Below, one piece after another: positions 27,938 through 34,634 of a stretch of DNA of 64,000 nucleotides. Both the position numbers and the translations under genes were made by a program. The notes below the pieces were generated by a model. It was not told where the DNA came from, did no database searches, and worked only from the letters and a program-made list of their open reading frames with translations. The DNA comes from Sphingomonadaceae bacterium 3R27C6 (GTDB lineage: Bacteria; Pseudomonadota; Alphaproteobacteria; Sphingomonadales; Sphingomonadaceae). The DNA lies in NCBI GenBank assembly GCA_005503215.1, contig SCNS01000014.1, positions 59,588-123,587 of the forward strand, in the 5' to 3' direction. How positions within the stretch are numbered: the first letter of the stretch is position 1; each line of letters starts with the position of its first letter.

Positions 27938-28174
27938 ATGTTGCATTGCAGCAACAGTTTCCCGAAAAAACGCATTAGCGCCTGTGGATAATTCCGGACG
28001 CGTGACGGAAATTCGCGCTTTTTTCACCCTCCGGTGAACCGCCCCCCCCTCCCCGCTTGCACTGTCACAATTGCTGTCACAATCGTGCCACATGCGGGCT
28101 TCAGGGGCGCTCGCAGGTCAGGCGCGCCCCATTCGGGCGCCTGCCGAATGCACCACCAAAGGGGACATCCAGTA

Positions 28175-30670
28175 ATGAAATTCCGTCACACGCTCGCTGC
28201 CAGCGTTGCGCTGATTCCGGTCGCGCTGCTTTCCACGCCGGCCTTCGCCCAGTCGACCGGCACGCAGGACTTCGAAGACGAAATCGTCGTCACCGGCGTT
28301 TCGGTGACCGACGTCGCCGGCATCCAGTCGCCCGACACGTCGAAGGCCAAGTCGGTCCTCGGCCAGGAAGTGATCGCCCGCCAGAACCCCGGCCAGACGA
28401 TCCTCGACACCATCAACCTCGTTCCCGGCGTCAACTTCACCAACAATGACGCCTATGGCTCGGGCGGCGGACAGCTGACCATTCGCGGCTTTTCGGAAGA
28501 TCGCATCAGCCTGACCTTCGACGGCGTGCCGCTCAACGATTCGGGCAGCTATGCCGTTTATTCGAACCAGCAGCTCGACCCCGAGCTGATCGAACAGGTC
28601 AACGTCAACCTCGGCACCACCGACGTCGACAGCCCGACCGCCGCCGCGACGGGTTCGACCGTCAACTACCGCACCATGGTTCCGACCGAAGAATTCGGCG
28701 TCAAGATGTCGGGCTCGGCGGGCGAATATAAGTTCTTCCGCATCTTCGGCCTGGTCAACACGGGCGCGTTCACCCCGTTCGGCACGCGCGCCTTCCTCTC
28801 GGCCTCGACCACCTCGAACGACAACCCGTTCAACAATTATGGCCGCATCCGCAAGAAGCAGGTCAACGCCCGCATCTATCAGCCGATCGGCGACAACGGC
28901 GATTTCGTGTCGGTTGCCGGCCATTATAACGTGAACCGCAACAATTTCTTCGGTTCGGTGCCGCTGCGCAACGACCTGCCCGTCCCTTCGGGCTTTCCGC
29001 AGTCGAACGACGACCGCGAATATGACATCAACTATCCCTGCACCGTCAACACCACGGCGCGGCCGGGCGTTGCCGACCTGACCAACGGTTGCGGCACCGA
29101 ATTCGATCGTCGCTACAATCCGTCGAACACCGGCAATATCCGCGGCGCCTCGCGTTTCTCGTTTGGCGACAGCATCACGCTGACCGTCGATCCGAGCTAT
29201 CAATATGTGAAGGCCAACGGCGGCGGCACGGTCAATGCACGCGAACGCCTGCAAGACGTCAACCCGACCGGCACGACCAACCTCGCCGGCTATATCGGCG
29301 GCCGCCCCTATTTCGGGCGCGACCTCAACGGCGACGGTGACCTGCTCGACGAAGTCACGATGACGGCGCCCAGCCAGACCCAGACGCGCCGTTATGGCGT
29401 GATCGCCAACCTGCGCTGGGACATCAACGACGAGCACAGCGTCCGCGTCGGCTACACCTGGGATCGCGCCCGCCACCGCCAGACCGGTGAGGTCGGGTTG
29501 CTGCAGATCAACGGTGAACCGTTCGACGTTTTCCCCATCGACGATCCGCAGGCCGATGTGACCGGCGGCATCCTGCAAAAGCGCGATCGCCTGTCCTATG
29601 CGATCCTGCATCAGGTGTCGGGCGAATATCGCGGCGAGTTCGCCGACGGCCGCCTGGTCACGACGCTCGGCATCCGCGCGCCCTTCTTCAAGCGCGACCT
29701 GAACAACTACTGCTTCACGACCAGCGTGACCGGTTTCCTCGATTGTTTCGGCAAGGACGACCCACGCAACGCCGTCTATGCCGGGGTGAACCCGACCGTT
29801 CAGGGTCCGCAGCAGCGCGTCCTGAAATATGACGATATCCTGCCGAACGTCGGCCTGCTGTTCAAGGCGAGCAACCAGATCTCGGTCTTCGCCAACTATT
29901 CGAAGGGGCTGCAGGTCCCGGGCACCGACAATCTGTACAATGCCTTCTTCTTTGCGCCCGACACCGAGTCGGCGCGCCCGCGGCCCGAGACGAGCAACAA
30001 TTTCGACCTCGGCGTGCGCTATCGCTCGAGCAAGGTGCAGGCGCAGGTTTCGGGTTGGTACACGCGCTATCAGGATCGCCTCGTTTCGGCCTATGACCCC
30101 GACACTGACCGCAACCTGTATCGCAACCTCGGTCGCGTCGACAAATATGGCATCGACGGCAGCGTCGCCTATCAACCGATCCCTGAACTCGCGCTCTATG
30201 TCTTCGGCTCCTATATGAAGTCGGACATCAAGGACGACGTGCAGTCGGGCACCGACGGTGCAGGCAACCCGATCTTCCTCCCGACCGCGGGCAAGCGCGA
30301 ATCGGGCGCACCGGCGTACAACTTCGGCGGGTCGGCACGTGGCACTCTGGGTCCGGTCGAACTCGGCGTCACCGCCAAGCGCACCGGCGGCCGCTATCTG
30401 TACGACACCAACCTGCCGCTCACGCTGGGCGGAAACCAGGTCTATGGCGCCAAGACCAACGCCTATTGGCTGGTCAATCTGGATGCGCGTCTGAGCCTCG
30501 AGTTCCTCGGGCTGAACGACAAGACCTTCTTCCAGGTCAACGTCTACAACCTGTTCGACACGCTGTATGTCGGTCGCTTCACCTCGTCGCTGGAGCAGAG
30601 CACCTCGGCGCCGAACGCCCAGATCGGCGCGCCGCGCACGATCAGCGGCACGCTGACCGTCGGCTTCTAA
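28175..30670 (+). CDS. TonB-dependent receptor
   Basis: 831 residues from the ATG at 28175 (MKFRHTLAASVALIPVALLS), which gives a clear signal peptide ending AFAQ; the longer frame from 28034 is non-coding in look. A TonB-box-like EDEIVVTG is followed by the plug domain (SVLGQEVIARQNPGQTILDT, GQLTIRGFSEDRISLTFDGV) and a long beta-barrel ending in aromatic residues (TVGF). No transport partner is adjacent, so the substrate is unknown. A strong terminator follows. Confidence 0.92.
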   Translation: MKFRHTLAASVALIPVALLSTPAFAQSTGTQDFEDEIVVTGVSVTDVAGIQSPDTSKAKSVLGQEVIARQNPGQTILDTINLVPGVNFTNNDAYGSGGGQLTIRGFSEDRISLTFDGVPLNDSGSYAVYSNQQLDPELIEQVNVNLGTTDVDSPTAAATGSTVNYRTMVPTEEFGVKMSGSAGEYKFFRIFGLVNTGAFTPFGTRAFLSASTTSNDNPFNNYGRIRKKQVNARIYQPIGDNGDFVSVAGHYNVNRNNFFGSVPLRNDLPVPSGFPQSNDDREYDINYPCTVNTTARPGVADLTNGCGTEFDRRYNPSNTGNIRGASRFSFGDSITLTVDPSYQYVKANGGGTVNARERLQDVNPTGTTNLAGYIGGRPYFGRDLNGDGDLLDEVTMTAPSQTQTRRYGVIANLRWDINDEHSVRVGYTWDRARHRQTGEVGLLQINGEPFDVFPIDDPQADVTGGILQKRDRLSYAILHQVSGEYRGEFADGRLVTTLGIRAPFFKRDLNNYCFTTSVTGFLDCFGKDDPRNAVYAGVNPTVQGPQQRVLKYDDILPNVGLLFKASNQISVFANYSKGLQVPGTDNLYNAFFFAPDTESARPRPETSNNFDLGVRYRSSKVQAQVSGWYTRYQDRLVSAYDPDTDRNLYRNLGRVDKYGIDGSVAYQPIPELALYVFGSYMKSDIKDDVQSGTDGAGNPIFLPTAGKRESGAPAYNFGGSARGTLGPVELGVTAKRTGGRYLYDTNLPLTLGGNQVYGAKTNAYWLVNLDARLSLEFLGLNDKTFFQVNVYNLFDTLYVGRFTSSLEQSTSAPNAQIGAPRTISGTLTVGF

Positions 30671-30686
30671 GCCGCCGCGGCACGAA

Positions 30687-30726
30687 CAAAAAGGGCGCGG
30701 GAGGCAACTCCCGCGCCCTTTTCTTT
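30687..30726 (+). terminator. Intrinsic terminator after TonB receptor gene
   Basis: AAAAGGGCGCGGGAG-GCAA-CTCCCGCGCCCTTTTC: a long near-perfect stem with A and T runs on both sides, so it may also serve the converging sufE transcript. Confidence 0.92.
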
Positions 30727-30766
30727 GCCAGCGAATGCGAAGGCAGCGCCGCGCGGCGCCGGGGTA

Positions 30767-31177
30767 TCAGCCCGCGGCAATCCGCCGCGCGGTGTCCCGG
30801 ACCAGCGCGATCATGTTGGGGACGCCCTGTGTCCGGTTCGACGACAGCTGGCGCGTGAGGTCGAAGGGGGCGAGCGCCGCCGCGACGTCCATGTCGGCCA
30901 CTTCGGCCGCAGGCTTGTCCTGCACCGCGGCGAGCACGAGCGCGACGATCCCCTTGGTGATCGCGGCATTGCTGTCGGCGAGGAAATGGAGCTGGCCATC
31001 GTCGCGCGGCACCGGATAGACCCAGACGCTGGCCGAACAGCCGCGCACCATTGTCGCGTCGGTCTTGAGCGCGTCGGGCATCGGCTCGAGCGTCCGGCCG
31101 AGATCGATCAGCAGGCGATAGCGATCGTCGCCGTCGAGAAAATCATATTCGTCGAAGATATCGGTCAGGCTGCGCAT
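30767..31177 (-). CDS. sufE: SufE family protein (cysteine-desulfurase partner)
   Basis: 136 residues from the ATG at 31177 (MRSLTDIFDEYDFLDGDDRY); the longer frame to 31723 runs into the psp genes and is not coding. MVRGCSASVWV carries the sulfur-accepting cysteine of SufE, and the C-terminal SSNRTQGVPNMI block is typical. It takes persulfide from SufS for Fe-S cluster assembly. No other suf gene is in the window. It lies beyond the psp array on the same strand, separated by the long stem at 31229-31288. Confidence 0.92.
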   Translation of the reverse strand: MRSLTDIFDEYDFLDGDDRYRLLIDLGRTLEPMPDALKTDATMVRGCSASVWVYPVPRDDGQLHFLADSNAAITKGIVALVLAAVQDKPAAEVADMDVAAALAPFDLTRQLSSNRTQGVPNMIALVRDTARRIAAG

Positions 31178-31228
31178 GGCCGCGCCACTCGCATAGATGG
31201 CGCCAAGTTGAAAGGGGCCTGAAACGAC

Positions 31229-31288
31229 ATCGGCCCGCTCCCCTGCCAGCCGCCGGACGGATGGCGACTGACAGGGGAGCGGGCCGAT
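31229..31288. repeat. 17-bp perfect inverted repeat at the end of the psp array
   Basis: ATCGGCCCGCTCCCCTG (31229-31245) and CAGGGGAGCGGGCCGAT (31272-31288) pair perfectly across 26 bases. There is no T-run. It lies between the last psp-array gene and sufE. Confidence 0.75.
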
Positions 31289-31311
31289 GCCGCGCGGGTG
31301 TCGCGGATGGA

Positions 31312-31557
31312 TTAGAGGTCGACCCCCGCCGCGATGGCTTCGAGCTTGCGCAGCCGTTCCTTGAGGTCGGCGATCTCGATCCGCGACCCGGCGTGCGGGA
31401 CACCCGGATCCTGCGCCAGCGGCGCGTGGCCCGCGGCGAGTTCCTCGCGCTTGAGCTGGATCCAGTCGCGCCAGCCGCGCAGCGCGACCAGGCTGACGAT
31501 GCTCAGCGCGGTGAGCGCGATGGCCGCGGCGGTAAGGTCGGGGGTGATGAAAGCCAT
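31312..31557 (-). CDS. Small membrane/coiled-coil protein, last of the psp array
   Basis: 81 residues. One membrane helix (AAAIALTALSIVSLVALRGW, residues about 10-29) is followed by a charged linker and a short helix DLKERLRKLEAIAAGVDL. The end is a worn version of the RLxxRVxVLERI signature carried by its four neighbours upstream. Gene spacing (23 bases) and strand place it in the same operon. Its function is unknown; an envelope-stress accessory role is inferred from context only. Confidence 0.72.
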   Translation of the reverse strand: MAFITPDLTAAAIALTALSIVSLVALRGWRDWIQLKREELAAGHAPLAQDPGVPHAGSRIEIADLKERLRKLEAIAAGVDL

Positions 31558-31580
31558 GAGCGTTGCTCCTTTTCCGGCAT

Positions 31581-31844
31581 TCAGATTTTGCTGTTGTCGC
31601 GCAATTTCTCGATTTCCTGATCGAGCGTGACCGCGCGGTTGTGGTCGGTGGCGATGCGTTCGAGCACCTGGATCCGCTCCTTGAGCGCGCGGATTTCGGC
31701 TTGCAGCGCCTTGGTCTCGCCATTGTCGGTGGCGACGAAATATTCGCCGCCCTTGTGATCGCGGCGGATGCCGTGCTTGGCGCGAATAATGCTGCCGATG
31801 GTCACGATCAGGACGATGCCGACAACCATTTCAAACGGGCCCAT
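31581..31844 (-). CDS. PspB-like small membrane protein (array paralogue 4)
   Basis: 87 residues: a helix MVVGIVLIVTIGSII at the N-terminus, an RAKHG turn shared with the paralogues at 32163 and 32495 (RVKNG, RAKHG), then a coiled coil with ALKERIQVLERIATD and EIEKLRD at its end. Topology is that of PspB, a short membrane anchor with a cytoplasmic coiled coil. It has a GGAAAGGAACCTCCCC-type ribosome site before the ATG. Role inferred from operon position. Confidence 0.78.
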   Translation of the reverse strand: MGPFEMVVGIVLIVTIGSIIRAKHGIRRDHKGGEYFVATDNGETKALQAEIRALKERIQVLERIATDHNRAVTLDQEIEKLRDNSKI

Positions 31845-31875
31845 GGGGAGGTTCCTTTCCGTATGTCTTTGTTTT

Positions 31876-32139
31876 TTAGTTCAGCGGGGCGTCGCGCAGC
31901 TTTTCGATCTCGTCGGCGACATCAATTCCCTTGTCGGTAACGATGCGCTCGAGAACACGGACGCGCGCCTCCAGCCGTTCGGTTTGCGCCGCATATTGCG
32001 CGGCCTTTTCGGCGGTCTCGTGCGTGATCGCCTGGAACTGCTTTTCCTTGAATTTCAGGGTCCGCTCATAAGCGGCGTAGCCGATGGCCAAGGTGACGGG
32101 CAGCCCCACGACGATGGCGAGAATGAAGATGACTTCCAT
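31876..32139 (-). CDS. PspB-like small membrane protein (array paralogue 3)
   Basis: 87 residues from the ATG at 32139 (MEVIFILAIVVGLPVTLAIG); the longer frame to 32622 overlaps the neighbours and is a shadow. One membrane helix is followed by a long heptad region (KFKEKQFQAITHETAEKAAQ), then RLEARVRVLERIVTD and DEIEKLRD. It is closest to PspB in layout, but true PspB is the gene at 33216. Confidence 0.78.
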   Translation of the reverse strand: MEVIFILAIVVGLPVTLAIGYAAYERTLKFKEKQFQAITHETAEKAAQYAAQTERLEARVRVLERIVTDKGIDVADEIEKLRDAPLN

Positions 32140-32162
32140 GTTCGTTCCTCTCAGTTCGGCGC

Positions 32163-32480
32163 TTAGTTCGAGGGGCGCCGCAGCGCTTCGATCTCGTGGC
32201 TCAGCCGGTGGCTCTCGTCGGTGACGATGCGCTCGATCACCGCGAGGCGATCTTTCACCGAACCGAGTTCGGCGCGCAGCTGGGCATTTTCCTGGCTGAT
32301 CAGCTTGACGCGTTCCATCGCCTCGTCGCTGGTCTTGGGGTAAACCGCCTTGCCCCAGCTGTTTTCGAGCGGATAACCGTTCTTGACGCGGAGCCAGGTG
32401 GTGAAGACCCACCCTCCGACCCCGGCCAAACCGATGGTGGCGATGACGGGGGCGATGGCGTTCAGGACATCCAGATTCAT
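32163..32480 (-). CDS. PspB-like small membrane protein (array paralogue 2)
   Basis: 105 residues: one membrane helix (VIATIGLAGVGGWVFTTWL), then RVKNGYPLENSWG, then a coiled coil with VKDRLAVIERIVTD and EIEALR. It is clearly a duplicate of the next gene upstream (32495): both share GGW-FTTW, R-K-GYP-EN-W and the C-terminal signature. Fifteen bases separate the two genes. Confidence 0.8.
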   Translation of the reverse strand: MNLDVLNAIAPVIATIGLAGVGGWVFTTWLRVKNGYPLENSWGKAVYPKTSDEAMERVKLISQENAQLRAELGSVKDRLAVIERIVTDESHRLSHEIEALRRPSN

Positions 32481-32494
32481 TGTCTTCTATCCTC

Positions 32495-32794
32495 TCAGCG
32501 CAGGCGGTCGATCTGGCTGGCGAGCTCTGCCGCCTGACCATGGTTTTCGGTCGCGATGCGTTCGAGCACCGAAATCCGTTCTTCCAGCCGGCTGACCTGC
32601 CCCGCCAGCTTGGCGTTGTCATCGGTCAGCAGGGCGATTTTTCGATCAGCGTCGGGGTCGGTTCGATGAACCGTGCCGCCCCATTCATTCTCAACGGGAT
32701 AGCCGTGCTTGGCGCGGATCCAGGTGGTGAACATCCAGCCGCCGATCGACAATGCGATGATGGCGAGGACAAAAGTGGTGCCACCGAAATTCAT
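32495..32794 (-). CDS. PspB-like small membrane protein (array paralogue 1)
   Basis: 99 residues: membrane helix (TTFVLAIIALSIGGWMFTTW), RAKHGYPVENEWG turn, and a coiled coil RLEERISVLERIATE ending in SQIDRLR. A close paralogue of the gene at 32163. It follows pspC by 39 bases. The conserved R-[AV]-K-[HN]-G motif just after the helix is at the expected cytoplasmic face and may contact lipid or a partner protein; that is inference. Confidence 0.8.
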   Translation of the reverse strand: MNFGGTTFVLAIIALSIGGWMFTTWIRAKHGYPVENEWGGTVHRTDPDADRKIALLTDDNAKLAGQVSRLEERISVLERIATENHGQAAELASQIDRLR

Positions 32795-32833
32795 CTATCT
32801 TCCTCCCTGTTGCCGTTTCCGCGTGAGGCCCGA

Positions 32834-33214
32834 TCAGCGGAGAGCGTCGATCTCGTCCGCGAGGCGGCGGTTGTGGCTCGTGTAATATTGCTCGATGTCG
32901 GCAAGCCGGCGGTCGATGTCGCGGAAGCGCGACTTGATGTCGCGGGTCGATGCGGTCGGGTTGCTCCGCACACCCTGCCAGAACTTCGCTTCCTCACTCG
33001 AACCATAGAGCGCGAACGGCTTGGGCGTGCCCATCCAAGCGACCATCCAGTAAGCGATCAGCGTCCAGGGGAAGCCGCCCATCAGGGTCAGGAGGACCGC
33101 GCCGACGCGAACCCAGAGGACGTCGATCCCGCTATAATCCGCGATTCCCGAACACACGCCGCTCCATTTGGCGTTCTGCTTGTCGAGGTAGAATTTTGTG
33201 CGGCTGGCAGACAT
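32834..33214 (-). CDS. pspC: Phage shock protein C
   Basis: 126 residues from the ATG at 33214 (MSASRTKFYLDKQNAKWSGV). The PspC domain is clear: GVCSGIADYSGIDVLWVRVG and a two-part hydrophobic stretch (LLTLMGGFPWTLIAYWMVAWMG). The C-terminus has a coiled coil, RFRDIDRRLADIEQYYTSHN and ADEIDALR, close to the tails of the array proteins. In E. coli, PspB and PspC relay envelope stress to PspA. It begins one base after the pspB stop. Confidence 0.93.
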   Translation of the reverse strand: MSASRTKFYLDKQNAKWSGVCSGIADYSGIDVLWVRVGAVLLTLMGGFPWTLIAYWMVAWMGTPKPFALYGSSEEAKFWQGVRSNPTASTRDIKSRFRDIDRRLADIEQYYTSHNRRLADEIDALR

Positions 33215-33215
33215 C

Positions 33216-33494
33216 TCAGTTCCTCCGGTTCGTATGGTTTTCGAGTTGCGCCAGCTCTTCATCGCTGCGTACCGCGGGGCGGAAGTCGGGATGGTCGGCG
33301 CTGATGATGCGTTCGACGGTGTGCAGGCGGTTTTCGAGCCGCCGGGCCGTATCGTAAAGTTCGTCGAGCAGCTGTTCGTCTTCTCCGGTCAGCGTCTTGG
33401 CCTGCTTCCACTTCGTGATGTAGTGGAGGATCAGCCAAGGCAGACCGAGGAAGAGGGTTCCGATGACGATCGGGACGATGATGATCTCTTCCAT
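33216..33494 (-). CDS. pspB: Phage shock protein B
   Basis: 92 residues: N-terminal helix IIIVPIVIGTLFLGLPWLIL, then HYITKWKQAK and a coiled coil with ARRLENRLHTVERIISADHP, the PspB signature. The ATG at 33494 lies 12 bases after the pspA stop. With PspC it senses membrane stress and releases PspF from PspA in the E. coli model. Confidence 0.92.
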   Translation of the reverse strand: MEEIIIVPIVIGTLFLGLPWLILHYITKWKQAKTLTGEDEQLLDELYDTARRLENRLHTVERIISADHPDFRPAVRSDEELAQLENHTNRRN

Positions 33495-33506
33495 CGGCCT
33501 TGCTCC

Positions 33507-34172
33507 TTACTGCTTGCTGGCCTGCGCGGCTTTCAGCGCGGCGAGTTCGTCGGCAACCTTGTCGGCCGCCTGCAGTTCGGCGATCTCTTCGTCGAGCGAC
33601 TTCTTGTAACCGAGGCTCAGCGCATCGGCGCGGCCTTCGGCTTCGTCGACGCGGCGTTCGAGGATCTCGAAGCGCGAGAAGGCATCTTCGACGCGGTCGC
33701 CATTGGTCATCTCGCGCAGCTTGTAGCGATTCTCGGCGCTCTCGAGGCGGTTGACGACGCTCGACTGGCGCGCGCGGGCTTCGGACAGCTTCTTCTGCAG
33801 CTTGGCGATGTCGGCCTCGTAACCGGTCAGCGCGTCGTCGAGGACGGCGATCTCGGCCTTGAGCTTCTCGGCCATGTCGCCGGCTTTCTGCTTTTCGACG
33901 AGCGCGGCGGTGGCGAGGTCTTCGCGGTCCTTCGACAGCGCGAGTTCGGCCTTTTCCTTCCAGCTGTCCTGCAGGCTTTCGAGCTTGGCGATGTGACGGC
34001 GCATTTCCTTCTGGTCCGCGATCGTGCGGGCGGCGGAGGCGCGAACTTCGACGAGCGTTTCGTTCATCTCGAAGATGATCTGGCGGATCATCTTTTCGGG
34101 GTCCTCGGCCCGGTCAAGCAGGTCGGTGACGTTGGCGGCGATGATGTCGCGGGTTCGTGAAAAAATACCCAT
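33507..34172 (-). CDS. pspA: Phage shock protein A
   Basis: 221 residues from the ATG at 34172, with CAGGAG upstream; E. coli PspA has 222. MGIFSRTRDIIAANVTDLLD and the segment DPEKMIRQIIFEMNETLVEV are hallmark sequences, and the rest is helical coiled coil of the ESCRT-III/Vipp1 superfamily. It binds stressed membranes and, in the enterobacterial model, inhibits PspF. An intrinsic terminator lies upstream, between it and the 56-aa ORF, so part of its transcription must read through or start locally. Confidence 0.96.
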   Translation of the reverse strand: MGIFSRTRDIIAANVTDLLDRAEDPEKMIRQIIFEMNETLVEVRASAARTIADQKEMRRHIAKLESLQDSWKEKAELALSKDREDLATAALVEKQKAGDMAEKLKAEIAVLDDALTGYEADIAKLQKKLSEARARQSSVVNRLESAENRYKLREMTNGDRVEDAFSRFEILERRVDEAEGRADALSLGYKKSLDEEIAELQAADKVADELAALKAAQASKQ

Positions 34173-34226
34173 TTTGAAACTCCTGTCGAAAATCTTGAGA
34201 CCCGGTATTTTTTTGGGTGTCGTTGG

Positions 34227-34277
34227 AAAAAAGCTGGTGCCGGGGCGGGGCAAGGGGGGAGAGTGCCCCGGCACCAG
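34227..34277 (-). terminator. Intrinsic terminator between the 56-aa ORF and pspA
   Basis: On the minus strand CTGGTGCCGGGGC (34277-34265) pairs perfectly with GCCCCGGCACCAG (34246-34234), an 18-base loop between, followed by CTTTTTT. It is correctly oriented to stop or attenuate the sigma-54 transcript before pspA. Confidence 0.82.
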
Positions 34278-34283
34278 TGCCGG

Positions 34284-34454
34284 TCAGGCCAAAGCGCTGA
34301 CCGCCGGGGACATGACAGCGGCAACCAGCGGGCCGGCGGGGGTGCCGGTGACGCTGGCGGCAACCTGGGGCTGGTCGATCACGCCGACGAGGATGGCAAG
34401 CGCTCCGACCGCGCTGAGCGCGAAAGTGGCGGCCTGGGCAAACATCGTTTTCAT
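34284..34454 (-). CDS. 56-aa hydrophobic protein, first gene of the psp transcript
   Basis: The ORF starts MKTMFAQAATFALSAVGALA and ends PAVSALA, with AGGGAAGG about 8 bases before the ATG. It has one signal-like hydrophobic stretch (TFALSAVGALAILVGVI) and then a small Ala/Val/Pro/Gly-rich tail, so it is either secreted or a single-pass membrane peptide. It lies 50-60 bases downstream of the sigma-54 promoter at 34518 and is followed directly by a terminator, so it would be the most strongly made product under stress. I do not recognise the family. Confidence 0.7.
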   Translation of the reverse strand: MKTMFAQAATFALSAVGALAILVGVIDQPQVAASVTGTPAGPLVAAVMSPAVSALA

Positions 34455-34517
34455 GGATCAACCTTCCCTGTAGTTTTCGCTGCACCGGTGCGATCTGCGC
34501 CGGTTCGTCTGAAACGA

Positions 34518-34534
34518 TGCATAGGGCGTGCCAA
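34518..34534 (-). promoter_or_regulatory. Sigma-54 promoter for the psp operon
   Basis: On the minus strand TTGGCACGCCCTATGCA has GG of the -24 element and GC of the -12 element separated by the required ten bases, with a full TTGGCACG left half. It faces the 56-aa ORF and pspA, and the divergent pspF encodes the matching activator type. Confidence 0.85.
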
Positions 34535-34597
34535 TTACGCGCACCCACGGAAAACCGCCGAACTTCACGCTGAAACGGCACCCCCAATCGATTTGAC

Positions 34598-34614
34598 TTG
34601 CCAATCAGCGGGAA
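34598..34614. promoter_or_regulatory. PspF upstream activating site, distal dyad
   Basis: TTGCCAATCAGCGGGAA: a dyad with outer TT-CC / GG-AA symmetry, 20 bases (two helical turns) from an almost identical dyad at 34618. It lies 65-80 bases upstream of the sigma-54 promoter, the usual range for an enhancer site. Confidence 0.65.
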
Positions 34615-34617
34615 AAT

Positions 34618-34634
34618 TTGCCAATGATTGGGAA
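34618..34634. promoter_or_regulatory. PspF upstream activating site at the pspF start codon
   Basis: TTGCCAATGATTGGGAA is a better dyad (TTnCCAAT-n-ATTGGnAA). It ends on the A of the pspF ATG, so binding could also repress pspF, as PspF does to its own gene in E. coli. Confidence 0.7.

Noticed and set aside
31876..32622. 248-codon frame spanning two psp-array genes
   Set aside because: Its N-terminal part is the wrong frame of the 32163 and 32495 genes; only the last 87 codons from 32139 show the array signature.
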